Assembly (NCBI RefSeq): GCF_018531195.1
Contig: NZ_JAHDYS010000003.1
Coordinates: forward strand, 62,001 to 126,000
Direction of reading: 5' to 3'
Length of the DNA: 64,000 bases
Source: Pelotalea chapellei
GTDB lineage: Bacteria > Desulfobacterota > Desulfuromonadia > Geobacterales > Pseudopelobacteraceae
Shown: positions 46,706 through 54,900 of the stretch, piece by piece
How positions within the stretch are numbered: position 1 is the stretch's first letter
How the letters are laid out: each line of letters opens with the position of its first letter
Notes under the pieces: model-generated
What the model was told of the DNA's origin: nothing
Databases searched by the model: none
What the model saw: the letters and a program-made list of their open reading frames with translations, nothing else
Translations under genes and position numbers: made by a program

Positions 46706-47494
46706 TTACTTACTACTTTTTCTGCGGGAAAAGATTGCGAGACCAAAGAGGCCTGCACCGAGCAGAACCATTGTGCCCGGCTCAGGAACTGCTGTATTGA
46801 ATTGTCCACCGCTGTTGAATGTCAGTTGGGCAGAATCGGCACTGATAATTGTCTGGCTACGCAGCAGGTTATTGGTATTGGCTAGACCGAAAGCCGCGGG
46901 AACGGTGGCAAAATCAACGCCTCCGGCAGAAAACACGCCTGGAGCAATAGAAGTAAACAGCCCTGTCAGGTCGGAAGTACCGTTGATACCGGCTCCGCCT
47001 AAAGGAAGTCCGTTATTGTGGCCGCCGGATGGCGCCTGCAGACTCAAAGATGCCAGCAGCGTTGCACCATTGCCCGGGTTGGTATCTGCATCGAGATACA
47101 TCTTTATGGTTCCAACACCAGGAGTAAACTTATAATCAAATGCAGTGCCGGTTACATTGTAAACAGAACCGGTCAAGCCGACGATATCAATATAGAGAAA
47201 TTTACCGGCCAAGCTCATATTCTGGGGAGTGTTTGATTCGTCAAAGTAGGAGTTGAAGAAAAATTTACCGCTTTCGGTGAAGGTATCACCATTTGCCAGA
47301 GTAAAGGGTGAGTTGAAATGCTGAACAACCGACGACTGCCCACCAATGTTCATGTAATCGATGTTGGTATACGTACCTGCACCATAAGCGCTGAGGTCCA
47401 GCGTCCAGTTGTTGGCAACAGTTAAAGCGTGGGCAGCACCCGAAAGTGCCAAGGTCATGCTTGCAGCGGCGATGAAAGTGGTGATTTTTTTCAT
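46706..47494 (-). CDS. PEP-CTERM sorting-domain protein 3
   Basis: 262 aa. Ribosome site AAGGAG before ATG 47494; signal peptide MKKITTFIAAASMTLALSGAAHA. Tripartite C-terminus: VPEPGT, hydrophobic MVLLGAGLFGLAIF, basic SRRKSSK. The interior is Gly/Asn/Thr-rich and beta-like, with no cysteine, typical of PEP-CTERM substrates. Transcribed from a near-perfect sigma-54 promoter. The only PEP-CTERM gene in this neighbourhood on the minus strand. Confidence 0.92.
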   Translation of the reverse strand: MKKITTFIAAASMTLALSGAAHALTVANNWTLDLSAYGAGTYTNIDYMNIGGQSSVVQHFNSPFTLANGDTFTESGKFFFNSYFDESNTPQNMSLAGKFLYIDIVGLTGSVYNVTGTAFDYKFTPGVGTIKMYLDADTNPGNGATLLASLSLQAPSGGHNNGLPLGGAGINGTSDLTGLFTSIAPGVFSAGGVDFATVPAAFGLANTNNLLRSQTIISADSAQLTFNSGGQFNTAVPEPGTMVLLGAGLFGLAIFSRRKSSK

Positions 47495-47557
47495 TTTTGT
47501 CTCCTTGTTCATTCGATTGAATTTAATTTCTACATATAAATTGATTATTTAATCTAT

Positions 47558-47573
47558 TGCAATACATATGCCA
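47558..47573 (-). promoter_or_regulatory. Sigma-54 promoter of PEP-CTERM gene 3
   Basis: On the minus strand TGGCAT-N5-TTGCA with exact -24/-12 spacing, 64 bp upstream of the start codon at 47494. Confidence 0.8.
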
Positions 47574-47758
47574 ACCACTAAGTTATTGATTTATATGTAA
47601 TTTAAAAAGATATATTTTTAATTTTTAAATTATGGAAAATTTATCGACACCAATCTTTGTTCTATTTTTGTGCCACATCAAGAAGGTGTAAAAAAGGATA
47701 AAAAAGCAATTGTTAAAAATATTTTTTTATGCTTACATGCTCATCATTAATTTAAGTT

Positions 47759-47844
47759 GATAACCGAAAATACTAAACCACCTGTGAAGGTGGGACGGAA
47801 AGCCTACAGGGTCTCAATGAGACAGCCGGGATGCCGAAATATCA
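47759..47844 (+). promoter_or_regulatory. GEMM-I riboswitch aptamer of the Geobacter cAMP-GMP (cGAMP) type
   Basis: The core ACTAAACC, hairpin CCACCTGTGAAGGTGG, GACGGAAAGCC, hairpin GTCTCAATGAGAC and AGCCGGGATGCCGAAAT reproduce the conserved GEMM-I layout (P1b tetraloop hairpin, tetraloop receptor side, three-way junction). The form ACTAAACC in place of GGCAAACC, and GGCGG/GACGG-AAAGCC, is that of the Geobacter variants that prefer 3',3'-cyclic AMP-GMP over c-di-GMP. Ligand preference is inferred from similarity. It lies 59 bp before the first acyltransferase gene. Confidence 0.9.
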
Positions 47845-47870
47845 CAGCGATATCCGGTCCCGGCTTTTTT
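47824..47870 (+). terminator. Riboswitch-controlled terminator
   Basis: AGCCGGGA (47824-47831), the 3' part of the aptamer, can pair perfectly with TCCCGGCT (47858-47865), with an inner ATATC-ACAGC-GATAT hairpin and a following TTTTTT. Aptamer and terminator are mutually exclusive, so ligand binding should allow read-through into the acyltransferase genes (an ON switch). Confidence 0.85.
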
Positions 47871-47902
47871 GTATGCATCAATCATCCTGACCGGGAGCTG
47901 AA

Positions 47903-48583
47903 ATGTTCTATTACAAGAGAATACCAAGGACCGACGAGCGCATCCATGAGGTTTATATGCTGCGTTACAAGGTGTACTGCGATGAATGGAAATTTGAGAA
48001 CCCGGAAGATCATCCAGGTGGTGTAGAAATAGATGAATATGATGAGCATTCTTCTCATTTTGCAGTCATCCGAAAGGATAGTGATGAGATGATCGGCACC
48101 ACCCGGATCATTTTTTGTTCTGACAGGGGTTTTCCACTTGAAGGGCATGCTGAGATAGATCAGGGAGCTCTTGAGGGGATCGATCGGGAACTTGTTGGAG
48201 AGGTTTCGCGGTTGGCAGTCAGCAAAGACTATCGCCGTCGCTATGTTGACAAGGTTATGTTCGAGTTCAGGGAATATGACGAAAATTATGAAAGACAGAC
48301 GAAGGCCGAGAGACGCAAGGTGGATCAGGAGATTGTCCTTAACCTGTACAGCTGCATTTACAGGGAATGCATTGAGAAAAAGATGACACATTTGATAGCT
48401 GTCATGGCCGACGGTCTCTATCTGCTGCTGAAGAGGATCGGCATTGTCTTCAGCAAAATCGGACCCAGCATCGACTACCACGGACCCCGCACACCCTACA
48501 TCTGCTGCATTGATACAACGATGCAGCATTTACAAAAAAAACATCCTGAAATTTATAAGCGTTTTACTTCCATGGAACCGTGA
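47903..48583 (+). CDS. PEP-CTERM/exosortase-associated acyltransferase 1 (LuxI-like fold)
   Basis: 226 aa. Conserved features of the exosortase-associated family and of LuxI-type autoinducer synthases are in order: EVYMLRYKVYCDEWKFEN (Arg of RxxVxxxxxxW), EIDEYDEHSSHFAV (acidic pair), MIGTTRIIF, and GEVSRLAVSKDYR (Glu-x-SR). This suggests acyl transfer from acyl-ACP or acyl-CoA to an unknown amine. Ribosome site GGGAG before the ATG. Directly follows the cGAMP-type riboswitch and its terminator, so its expression is probably conditional on a cyclic dinucleotide. Confidence 0.88.
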   Translation: MFYYKRIPRTDERIHEVYMLRYKVYCDEWKFENPEDHPGGVEIDEYDEHSSHFAVIRKDSDEMIGTTRIIFCSDRGFPLEGHAEIDQGALEGIDRELVGEVSRLAVSKDYRRRYVDKVMFEFREYDENYERQTKAERRKVDQEIVLNLYSCIYRECIEKKMTHLIAVMADGLYLLLKRIGIVFSKIGPSIDYHGPRTPYICCIDTTMQHLQKKHPEIYKRFTSMEP

Positions 48584-48675
48584 ACACGCACCTTTAAATC
48601 TTTTTTCTAACGTATTTCAGAATGGTTATTTTTTTAGCGATATAATTAATTACATTATTTTCACAAGAGAAAACC

Positions 48676-49344
48676 ATGCAAACATTTACCACAATTTTTC
48701 ATCCCACCGATAATCGCATGCGCGACATCTATGGCCTGCGATACAAGGTGTACTGTGAAGAACGCAGATTTGAGAATCCAAGCGATTTTCCCGATGGTAT
48801 AGAGACAGATGGATATGATGAAAATGCGGTGCATTTCGCAACTTTTCGAAATAACAAGATTATCGGCACAGCACGTATTATCCTTAATACGGGTGGTGGA
48901 TTTCCACTTGAAAAACATGCCTGGATCGATGCCGATATCTTTAACCAAATAAACAGGGACAATATCGGTGAAATCTCACGTCTCGCATTCAGCAAGGACT
49001 ACCGCAAGCATCTTCCCCACAGACTTACTCCTGATTATCACAATTTATCTGCGCCCTTGGAAAAAATGCATTCTGCAGAAACACGGTATTTCGAATCTAT
49101 GACAATGATTAGGCTCTATAGAAGTATTTTTATAGAGTGCCGGAGAAAAAACCTTACCCATCTGATTGCAATAATGGCAGATGGCCTATGCCGCCTTCTC
49201 AATAAAAACGGTATCATATTCACCCCTATAGGCCCCCCAGTCCATTACCACGGAGTCCGTAAACCCTGCATCTGCAACATAGAACGTACCATGCATTTAT
49301 TAAAAAAAAATCATCCTGCAATCTATTCTCAAATCGTCTCTTGA
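48676..49344 (+). CDS. PEP-CTERM/exosortase-associated acyltransferase 2
   Basis: 222 aa paralogue of the preceding gene with the same motif order: DIYGLRYKVYCEERRFEN, ETDGYDENAVHFATF, KIIGTARIIL, GEISRLAFSKDYR, and THLIAIMADGLCRLLNKNGI near the C-terminus. The central segment after residue 115 differs most (PHRLTPDYHNLSAPLEK versus the acidic stretch in copy 1), where acyl-chain or substrate choice may be set. The ribosome site is weak and 92 bp separate the two genes. No promoter was found between them, so the riboswitch probably controls both. Confidence 0.87.
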   Translation: MQTFTTIFHPTDNRMRDIYGLRYKVYCEERRFENPSDFPDGIETDGYDENAVHFATFRNNKIIGTARIILNTGGGFPLEKHAWIDADIFNQINRDNIGEISRLAFSKDYRKHLPHRLTPDYHNLSAPLEKMHSAETRYFESMTMIRLYRSIFIECRRKNLTHLIAIMADGLCRLLNKNGIIFTPIGPPVHYHGVRKPCICNIERTMHLLKKNHPAIYSQIVS

Positions 49345-49382
49345 TCCTCTTCTCCCTTCCATAATTCGGTTTTTACAACACC

Positions 49383-49405
49383 AACTGTAAAGAATGTTTA
49401 CAGTT
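49383..49405. promoter_or_regulatory. Perfect palindrome upstream of a sigma-54 promoter
   Basis: AACTGTAAA-GAATG-TTTACAGTT has two perfect 9-bp arms and lies about 60 bp upstream of the -24 element at 49465. The position suits an enhancer-binding-protein site; it could also act as a weak terminator for the acyltransferase gene. Confidence 0.4.
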
Positions 49406-49464
49406 TCCCTTCTTCTCCTGATGTCTTTAACAATAAAATTTAGAAATTAAAGTACGTTATACAT

Positions 49465-49480
49465 TGGCACTTCGCTTGCT
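49465..49480 (+). promoter_or_regulatory. Sigma-54 promoter of PEP-CTERM gene 4
   Basis: TGGCAC-N5-TTGCT, a full match to the sigma-54 -24/-12 consensus with exact spacing, 62 bp upstream of the start codon at 49542. Confidence 0.85.
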
Positions 49481-49541
49481 CTTTTATGAAAAGAAAATGA
49501 TTTTAATCATTTAAAGCTATTTTTCATCGAGGAGAAAAAAC

Positions 49542-50240
49542 ATGAGAAAACTGTTGGGGATTGTGGCAGGGACTGTGCTAGCACTGGCAACAAATGCTTC
49601 AGCAATCACAATCGGCTCAGACGGTACCTGTATTGATTCGCATAACGCTAATTACCGTGATAGCGAATTGGAAACTGTATCGATGACCGATTTCGGAACC
49701 GGAGCTACAATGTCGCTGCTTCTTGAAATGGCAGCCTTTGCAGACACTAACAGCTTTGGAATTTACGGCTATACCACCTCAGGCACAACGGTTGTTCCCG
49801 CAGCTAAACTTGAAATTTTCAAAGGAAGTGACAGTCCCGTCATCTCGACAACGCTTACATTTGATTCAGCAAAAGGAACAATCACCAACAGCTCCACAGG
49901 GCAAACTGCTGCCATTGGTACATCATTCGGTTTTTACATCACAACGCCAGAAAATTTTACTTTCTATACCCAGCAGGAGCTTAATCAGGATGGAAAGGAT
50001 CATTTCAAAATATTTGACACACGAAGTGACACCATAAGCCTGCTTGGTTCCAGTTTGGTTCTTGCCATAGAAGATCTGTTTGGACTAGGAGACGCAGATT
50101 ACAACGATATGGTAGTTGGTATGAAAGGAGCAGCACCAGTGCCTGAGCCAGGTACAATGGTTTTGCTTGGAACAGCTCTTTTGGGATTGGCTATCTACGG
50201 GAAACGAAAAATTAGTACAAAAATGGCTAAAAAACTTTAG
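49542..50240 (+). CDS. PEP-CTERM sorting-domain protein 4
   Basis: 232 aa. Ribosome site GAGGAGA; signal peptide MRKLLGIVAGTVLALATNASA. C-terminus VPEPGT, MVLLGTALLGLAIYG, basic tail KRKISTKMAKK. The region just before (LVLAIEDLFGLGDADYNDMV) has the acidic D-x-D-x-ND pattern of DUF4114-like C-terminal domains found in several PEP-CTERM proteins, which may bind calcium. Under a sigma-54 promoter and followed by its own terminator, so a single-gene unit. Confidence 0.92.
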   Translation: MRKLLGIVAGTVLALATNASAITIGSDGTCIDSHNANYRDSELETVSMTDFGTGATMSLLLEMAAFADTNSFGIYGYTTSGTTVVPAAKLEIFKGSDSPVISTTLTFDSAKGTITNSSTGQTAAIGTSFGFYITTPENFTFYTQQELNQDGKDHFKIFDTRSDTISLLGSSLVLAIEDLFGLGDADYNDMVVGMKGAAPVPEPGTMVLLGTALLGLAIYGKRKISTKMAKKL

Positions 50241-50257
50241 CTGGCTAAATAAAAATG

Positions 50258-50287
50258 CAGAGCTCCAAAATGAGCCCTGTTTCTTTA
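50258..50287 (+). terminator. Terminator of PEP-CTERM gene 4
   Basis: CAG-A-GCTC pairs with GAGC-C-CTG around CAAAAT, followed by TTTCTTT. Confidence 0.6.
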
Positions 50288-50656
50288 GACCGGACGTTCT
50301 TCATGTGTTATGCAGCTCAACATGCGGTAAGTTTCTCCCATTACCACAGTTTGGTCACTACACTTTCTCTCTACTATACTTCTCAATGAGTCGAATGCCT
50401 TTACATCTATCTGGCTCACTTGAAAACCATACCCGAGATCTCCCTGCCTTACAACCTTGGCGCTAAATTTAAAGGAAGCGTTGAGGGTGTGATACACCGT
50501 TATCTGAACGGATCCATTCAAGGGTATTTCACTTTCAGTTTTTATGTACATCCCGCTCAAACTAAGGTTGTCGATGTTCCCGAATATGATGTGATCATCA
50601 TACCGTATTGAAGCTCCTTCAGAATACCCTACCCTGGTAAAATTTCTTTTATTCAT
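50285..50656 (-). CDS. PilZ-domain protein
   Basis: 123 aa single-domain protein. Both c-di-GMP-binding motifs are visible: RNFTR (RxxxR) at residues ~4-8 and NLSLSG (N/DxSxxG) around residue 30. The rest of the beta-barrel follows (SVQITVYHT, AKVVRQGDLGYGFQVSQ). Likely a c-di-GMP receptor acting on polysaccharide, motility or transcription machinery; no output domain is attached. Converges with PEP-CTERM gene 4. ATG 50656 is chosen over an in-frame GTG two codons upstream. Confidence 0.88.
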   Translation of the reverse strand: MNKRNFTRVGYSEGASIRYDDHIIFGNIDNLSLSGMYIKTESEIPLNGSVQITVYHTLNASFKFSAKVVRQGDLGYGFQVSQIDVKAFDSLRSIVERKCSDQTVVMGETYRMLSCITHEERPV

Positions 50657-50898
50657 GGGCACCCGACCTGGAAAAATAAATATTAAAACCTACAGGTATA
50701 TTAACAGTCCCGCCACAGGCAGCAAAAAGTATACCATAGCTAAAGCAACTGATTTAGGTGAATAAATACGTACAGCCCCATCTTTAGATCCTTTATGTAA
50801 ACATCTTCGACATTAGAATTGTTAAAATATCCTACGGGTTTCGGAAAAATATGAATAAAGAATTACGAACGTTTTTTGTAGCTATGACATTTTTTTAT

Positions 50899-50927
50899 TT
50901 GACAACTCATTAGTCCTTTGATAAATA
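50899..50927 (+). promoter_or_regulatory. Promoter of the tRNA-Asp gene
   Basis: TTGACA (50899-50904) and TAAATA (50922-50927) separated by 17 bp, 47 bp upstream of the tRNA. The rest of 50657-50974 is A/T-rich and holds nothing else I can support. Confidence 0.65.
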
Positions 50928-50974
50928 AACGGATCTGTTTACACGCTGTCGAGACAGCTCGATACGCTTTGCAA

Positions 50975-51051
50975 GGGGTTGTAGCTCAGTCGGTTAGAGT
51001 GCCAGCCTGTCACGCTGGAAGTCGCGGGTTCGAGCCCCGTCAACCCCGCCA
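50975..51051 (+). tRNA. tRNA-Asp (GTC)
   Basis: 77 nt. Acceptor GGGGTTG pairs with CAACCCC; D-arm GCTCAGTCGGTTAGAGT-like; anticodon arm CCAGC-CTGTCAC-GCTGG with anticodon GTC; T-arm GCGGGTTCGAGCCCCGT-like; discriminator G and an encoded CCA end. Confidence 0.97.
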
Positions 51052-51056
51052 TAAAT

Positions 51057-51091
51057 AAAAAAGGTACCTGTTTCGACAGGTACCTTTTTTT
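51057..51091. terminator. Terminator after tRNA-Asp, usable by both strands
   Basis: AAAAAAGGTACCTG pairs with CAGGTACCTTTTTT around TTTCGA. It ends the tRNA transcript and can also serve the thioesterase gene on the opposite strand. Confidence 0.85.
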
Positions 51092-51116
51092 ATGAAGCTT
51101 AACAGTTCGAAAACGC

Positions 51117-51569
51117 TCACTTCTCCTTTTCCCGCTTCACCCGAAACGTTGCCTTGAATGTGGCAGCCTTTATGCCCTCCTCAGTTATCACTTCAACCCC
51201 ACCAACAATATCCCGTTCTCTGGTTTCAATAACCCGTGCCTCTGCCCTGACAGTACCCCAACGCACCGGTGCGTGAAAAATTAACCCCATTTCAATGGTG
51301 GCAAAAAGCGATCCCTCGGGAAGAATTGTTTTTATTGCCATGGCCAAAGCGGTGTCGGCTAGTGATACCACGGCACCGCCATGCATAAGCCCGCCCCCCT
51401 GGCAAAGAGCTGCTTTGAAAGGCATGGTCAGCACTGCCTGCCCATTGCCAGCCTGCTCAATACGCATCCCCAGATATTCCTCAAAAGGTGCAACGGCGAT
51501 CCATTCCGGAAGCGCAAAAGGAAGTTGTGCATCTTTGACCATTAGCTGGTCATAGATATTTTCATACAT
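51117..51569 (-). CDS. PaaI-family hotdog thioesterase
   Basis: 150 aa. The hotdog signature GGGLMHGGAVVSLADTALAM (HGG near the catalytic region, followed by the long helix) and LIFHAPVRWGTVRAEARVIE identify the PaaI/4HBT acyl-CoA thioesterase family. Ribosome site AAAGGA before the ATG. Stand-alone gene between tRNA-Asp and a long non-coding gap. Substrate chain unknown; probably general acyl- or aryl-CoA hydrolysis. Confidence 0.88.
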   Translation of the reverse strand: MYENIYDQLMVKDAQLPFALPEWIAVAPFEEYLGMRIEQAGNGQAVLTMPFKAALCQGGGLMHGGAVVSLADTALAMAIKTILPEGSLFATIEMGLIFHAPVRWGTVRAEARVIETRERDIVGGVEVITEEGIKAATFKATFRVKREKEK

Positions 51570-51986
51570 ATTGATCCTTTCTATTTTGACGTACTAGCCA
51601 GTATCACCGGAAACTCGGGATAGTAATAAAACCTCAACCTGCCATCACCACCAAACAAAAGTTAGAATCAATTTAGGTGTCATCAAGCCGCGCCCTTTAC
51701 CAATTCTATAAATAAATTAATTATTATGTTTTAGTTTGAAAACACTTCCAACAAATACCAATCTTAAATCTAACATTGTTGTAAATTTTATAGCGAAATT
51801 ACTTGACAGATTCCCATGGTTACCCTGAAATACAGTACCCTATAAACGATAAATACAGGGAATGTCACCCTAAACACTTCACATCACCTGATACTTTTGA
51901 ATAAAAAGTTGTTTAAACTAATTGCTGATTCCCATTTAATCAGCCCATCTTGCAATGAACCTTAACCCTATCCAAACTGTGATAAC
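51570..51986. other. Non-coding 417-bp region
   Basis: Lies between the divergent thioesterase and histidine kinase genes. A/T-rich; no gene, hairpin or repeat is convincing. TTGACA at 51803 has only a poor -10 partner (TGAAAT) 17 bp on, so I do not call a promoter. Confidence 0.5.
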
Positions 51987-54900
51987 ATGAAAAAATCTCC
52001 AGTTCGACAGATCAGTATCAAGGCGAAGGTAAGCCTGACTGTGCTGGCAACAGTGGCGATCCTGATTTTTATCCTCTCAGGATCGCTCTTCTTTTATTTT
52101 CGCTCCCTATTGAAGGAGAGCATACTTCTCCAACAATACAGATTTGTTACGGAACTTGCCACGCATCTCGACGGCAACATTAAACTGGCTGAAGAACAGC
52201 TTCGCCTTGCAGCTGCCAGCATAAACAGCAAAAACATCAAAAACCAGCAGGAACTGAATAATATCCTGATTCAAAAAAACGCACTGCGATATATTTTTGA
52301 TGCTGGATTTCTTGTTATTGGAACGGACGGACGGGTCCTCACCGAAAGCGTCGATAATCCGAAACTGGTCGGTCAGGACTTGGGATACCGCGATTACGTC
52401 AAGGAATGCCTCCGCACCGGCAAAACTCTGATGTCACAACCGATTCGCCCTAAAACTCGCCCCCAGAAACCCATGATTGCCATGGTGACGCCGATCCATG
52501 ATGATGCAGGCGGAATAATCGGTTTATTTGCCGGGTATTTCGCTCTGGGACACGACAATTTTCTTACTGAACTCTCATCGAGCAGCCTGGAAAAAGGATA
52601 TCTCTATATTCTAGACAGTCGCATTATTGTTATGCACGACGATCCTTCCAGGGTCATGGAAGTGGTTGCCAAGGGACAGAATCACGGTATCGATCTGGTT
52701 GAGAAAGGTTTTGAAGGTTCACTGGAGATAGTAAACTCAAAGGGTATCAATCTCCTCAGCTCATTCAAGCGGGTAGGAAATACCCGCTGGATCCTAGCAG
52801 GCAATACCCCCGCAGATGTTGCTTTCAGCCCTCTCAAGCGGCTGGCTTATATTTCAGTTGTGCTCACACTGATTGGAATCTTTGTTTCCATGATTCTTGT
52901 CTGGTATGTCATTCATCGCCTGACTCGCCCCATCCAATACTTAACCAACCATTTGAACCAGACTGTGCATGATAATACCGCTTGGACCCCCATTGAACTG
53001 GTTACCGGAGACGAACTGGAACATTTGGCCCAGGCTTACAACAGCATGATGCAGCAAGTACATGAGGCGCAGCGGGACCTTATACGTGAAAAGGATTTCT
53101 ACAACGGTATCATCGAGAATGCAGCTGCTCCCATGTTTGTCCTTGCTCCTGACCACACCATCATTTCCTGGAACAATGCCATGGCCAAACTGACCGGGTT
53201 GAATTCGTCTCAGATGAAAGGCACCAAAAACCAGTGGATCCCCTTTTATAGCCAGATGCGCCCGGTGCTGGCCGACCTGATGATCGACAATACCGTTGAA
53301 AAGGTAGCGGAACTTTATACCCGCTTCGAATCTTCGCCACTTGTACAAGGTGCCGTTCGTGTCGAAGGATGGTTCGAGGCAATTGGCGGGAAACGCCGCT
53401 ACCTGTTCTTTGAAGCCGCCAAAGTTTTCAACAGCGATAATGAACTTGTGGCAGTGGTGGAAACACTTGAGGACATCACCGAGCGCAAACTGGCCCAGGA
53501 GGCTATTTCCACCCAGAACCAGTTCCTGCAGGAAATCATGGATGCCATTCCCAGTCCGGTCTTCTACAAGGACACCCTGGGTGTCTATATCGGCTGCAAC
53601 AAGGCCTTCTTGGAATTCTTCGGCAAGAGCAGCACCGAACTCCTTGGCCGGACTATTTTTGAAATAACGTCCCCCGAATATGCCGCCGACAGCACCGTCC
53701 GGGATAAAGCCATTCTGGAAAGCGGTAAAAATCTCAGCTATGAAACCACCCTGGTCCGTGCCGACGGGGCCACTCGGACCGTTTTCATGACCAAAGCCCC
53801 TTTCTCCACAATTGACGGAGGTCCGGGAGGAATCGTGGGAGCATTTGTCGACTTGACCGAGCAATACCGGATGGACGAGCAGGTCCGCAAAATGTCCCAG
53901 ACCATGGAACAAAGTCCGGTCAGCATCGTCATCACCGGGCTGGATGGCACCATTGAGTATGTTAACCCCAGGTTTTGTCAGACCACCGGCTATTCGCAAG
54001 AAGAAGCGATAGGTCTGAATCCGCGAGTTCTTAAATCAGGCTCAATGGCCCACGAAGAATATGTCAATCTCTGGAACACCATCAGCAGCGGCAATGAATG
54101 GCGCGGAGATCTGCACAACAAGCGTAAGGACGGCACTCTTTACTGGGAATATGCATCCATTTCTCCCATTCTGGACAAGGTAGGAAAAGTCACCGGCTAT
54201 CTGGCTGTCAAGGAAGACATCACTGCCCGAAAGGCCGTTGAATCGGAGCTCGCCAATAGCCGCAAAGCCCTCGAAGCCCAGCACCACGAACTGGGACAAC
54301 TATTTGAACTGGTAGCGATGGGCAAGCGCGAGTGGGAGGAGACACTCGACCACCTGCGGGACATCGTGATCCTGACAGATGCCGAGCACCACATCCGGCG
54401 CTGCAATAAGCTTTTGGCAGACATTTCGGAGAGACATGTCAACGAACTTGTTGGAGAAGATTGGCGGAAAGTAATTGCCGAAAACGGCTTTGCTTTCGTA
54501 AAGCTGGACAGTTCAGATGGAGAGGTGGTTCATCAGCCTTCGGGTCGTTCCTACGACGTATGCATCTATCCGATTACCGACAACGAGCGGATCACCGGCC
54601 ATGTCGTCTCGCTCAACGACACGACAGATTTGCGCGCTGCTACTCAGGAACTGGAGAAGGCCTACCTGGAGCTAAAAGAGGCCCAGTTACAGGTTTTTCA
54701 GCAGGAGAAGATGGCCTCCATTGGCCAATTGGCAGCCGGAGTGGCCCATGAGATCAACAATCCAATGGGTTTTATTTCCAGCAATCTGGCAACGCTCCAT
54801 AAATATCTTGATCGCGTGGTGGAATATATAGGGTTCATCGACCAGATGCTGGCATCCTGCAGTGACTGCAATGCAGCAGAACAGCTTCAGCAGACACGAA

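Noticed and set aside
52941-53999. 352-codon minus-strand frame within the histidine kinase
   Set aside because: Antisense to PAS-domain coding sequence with clear motifs; high-GC codon-position shadow.
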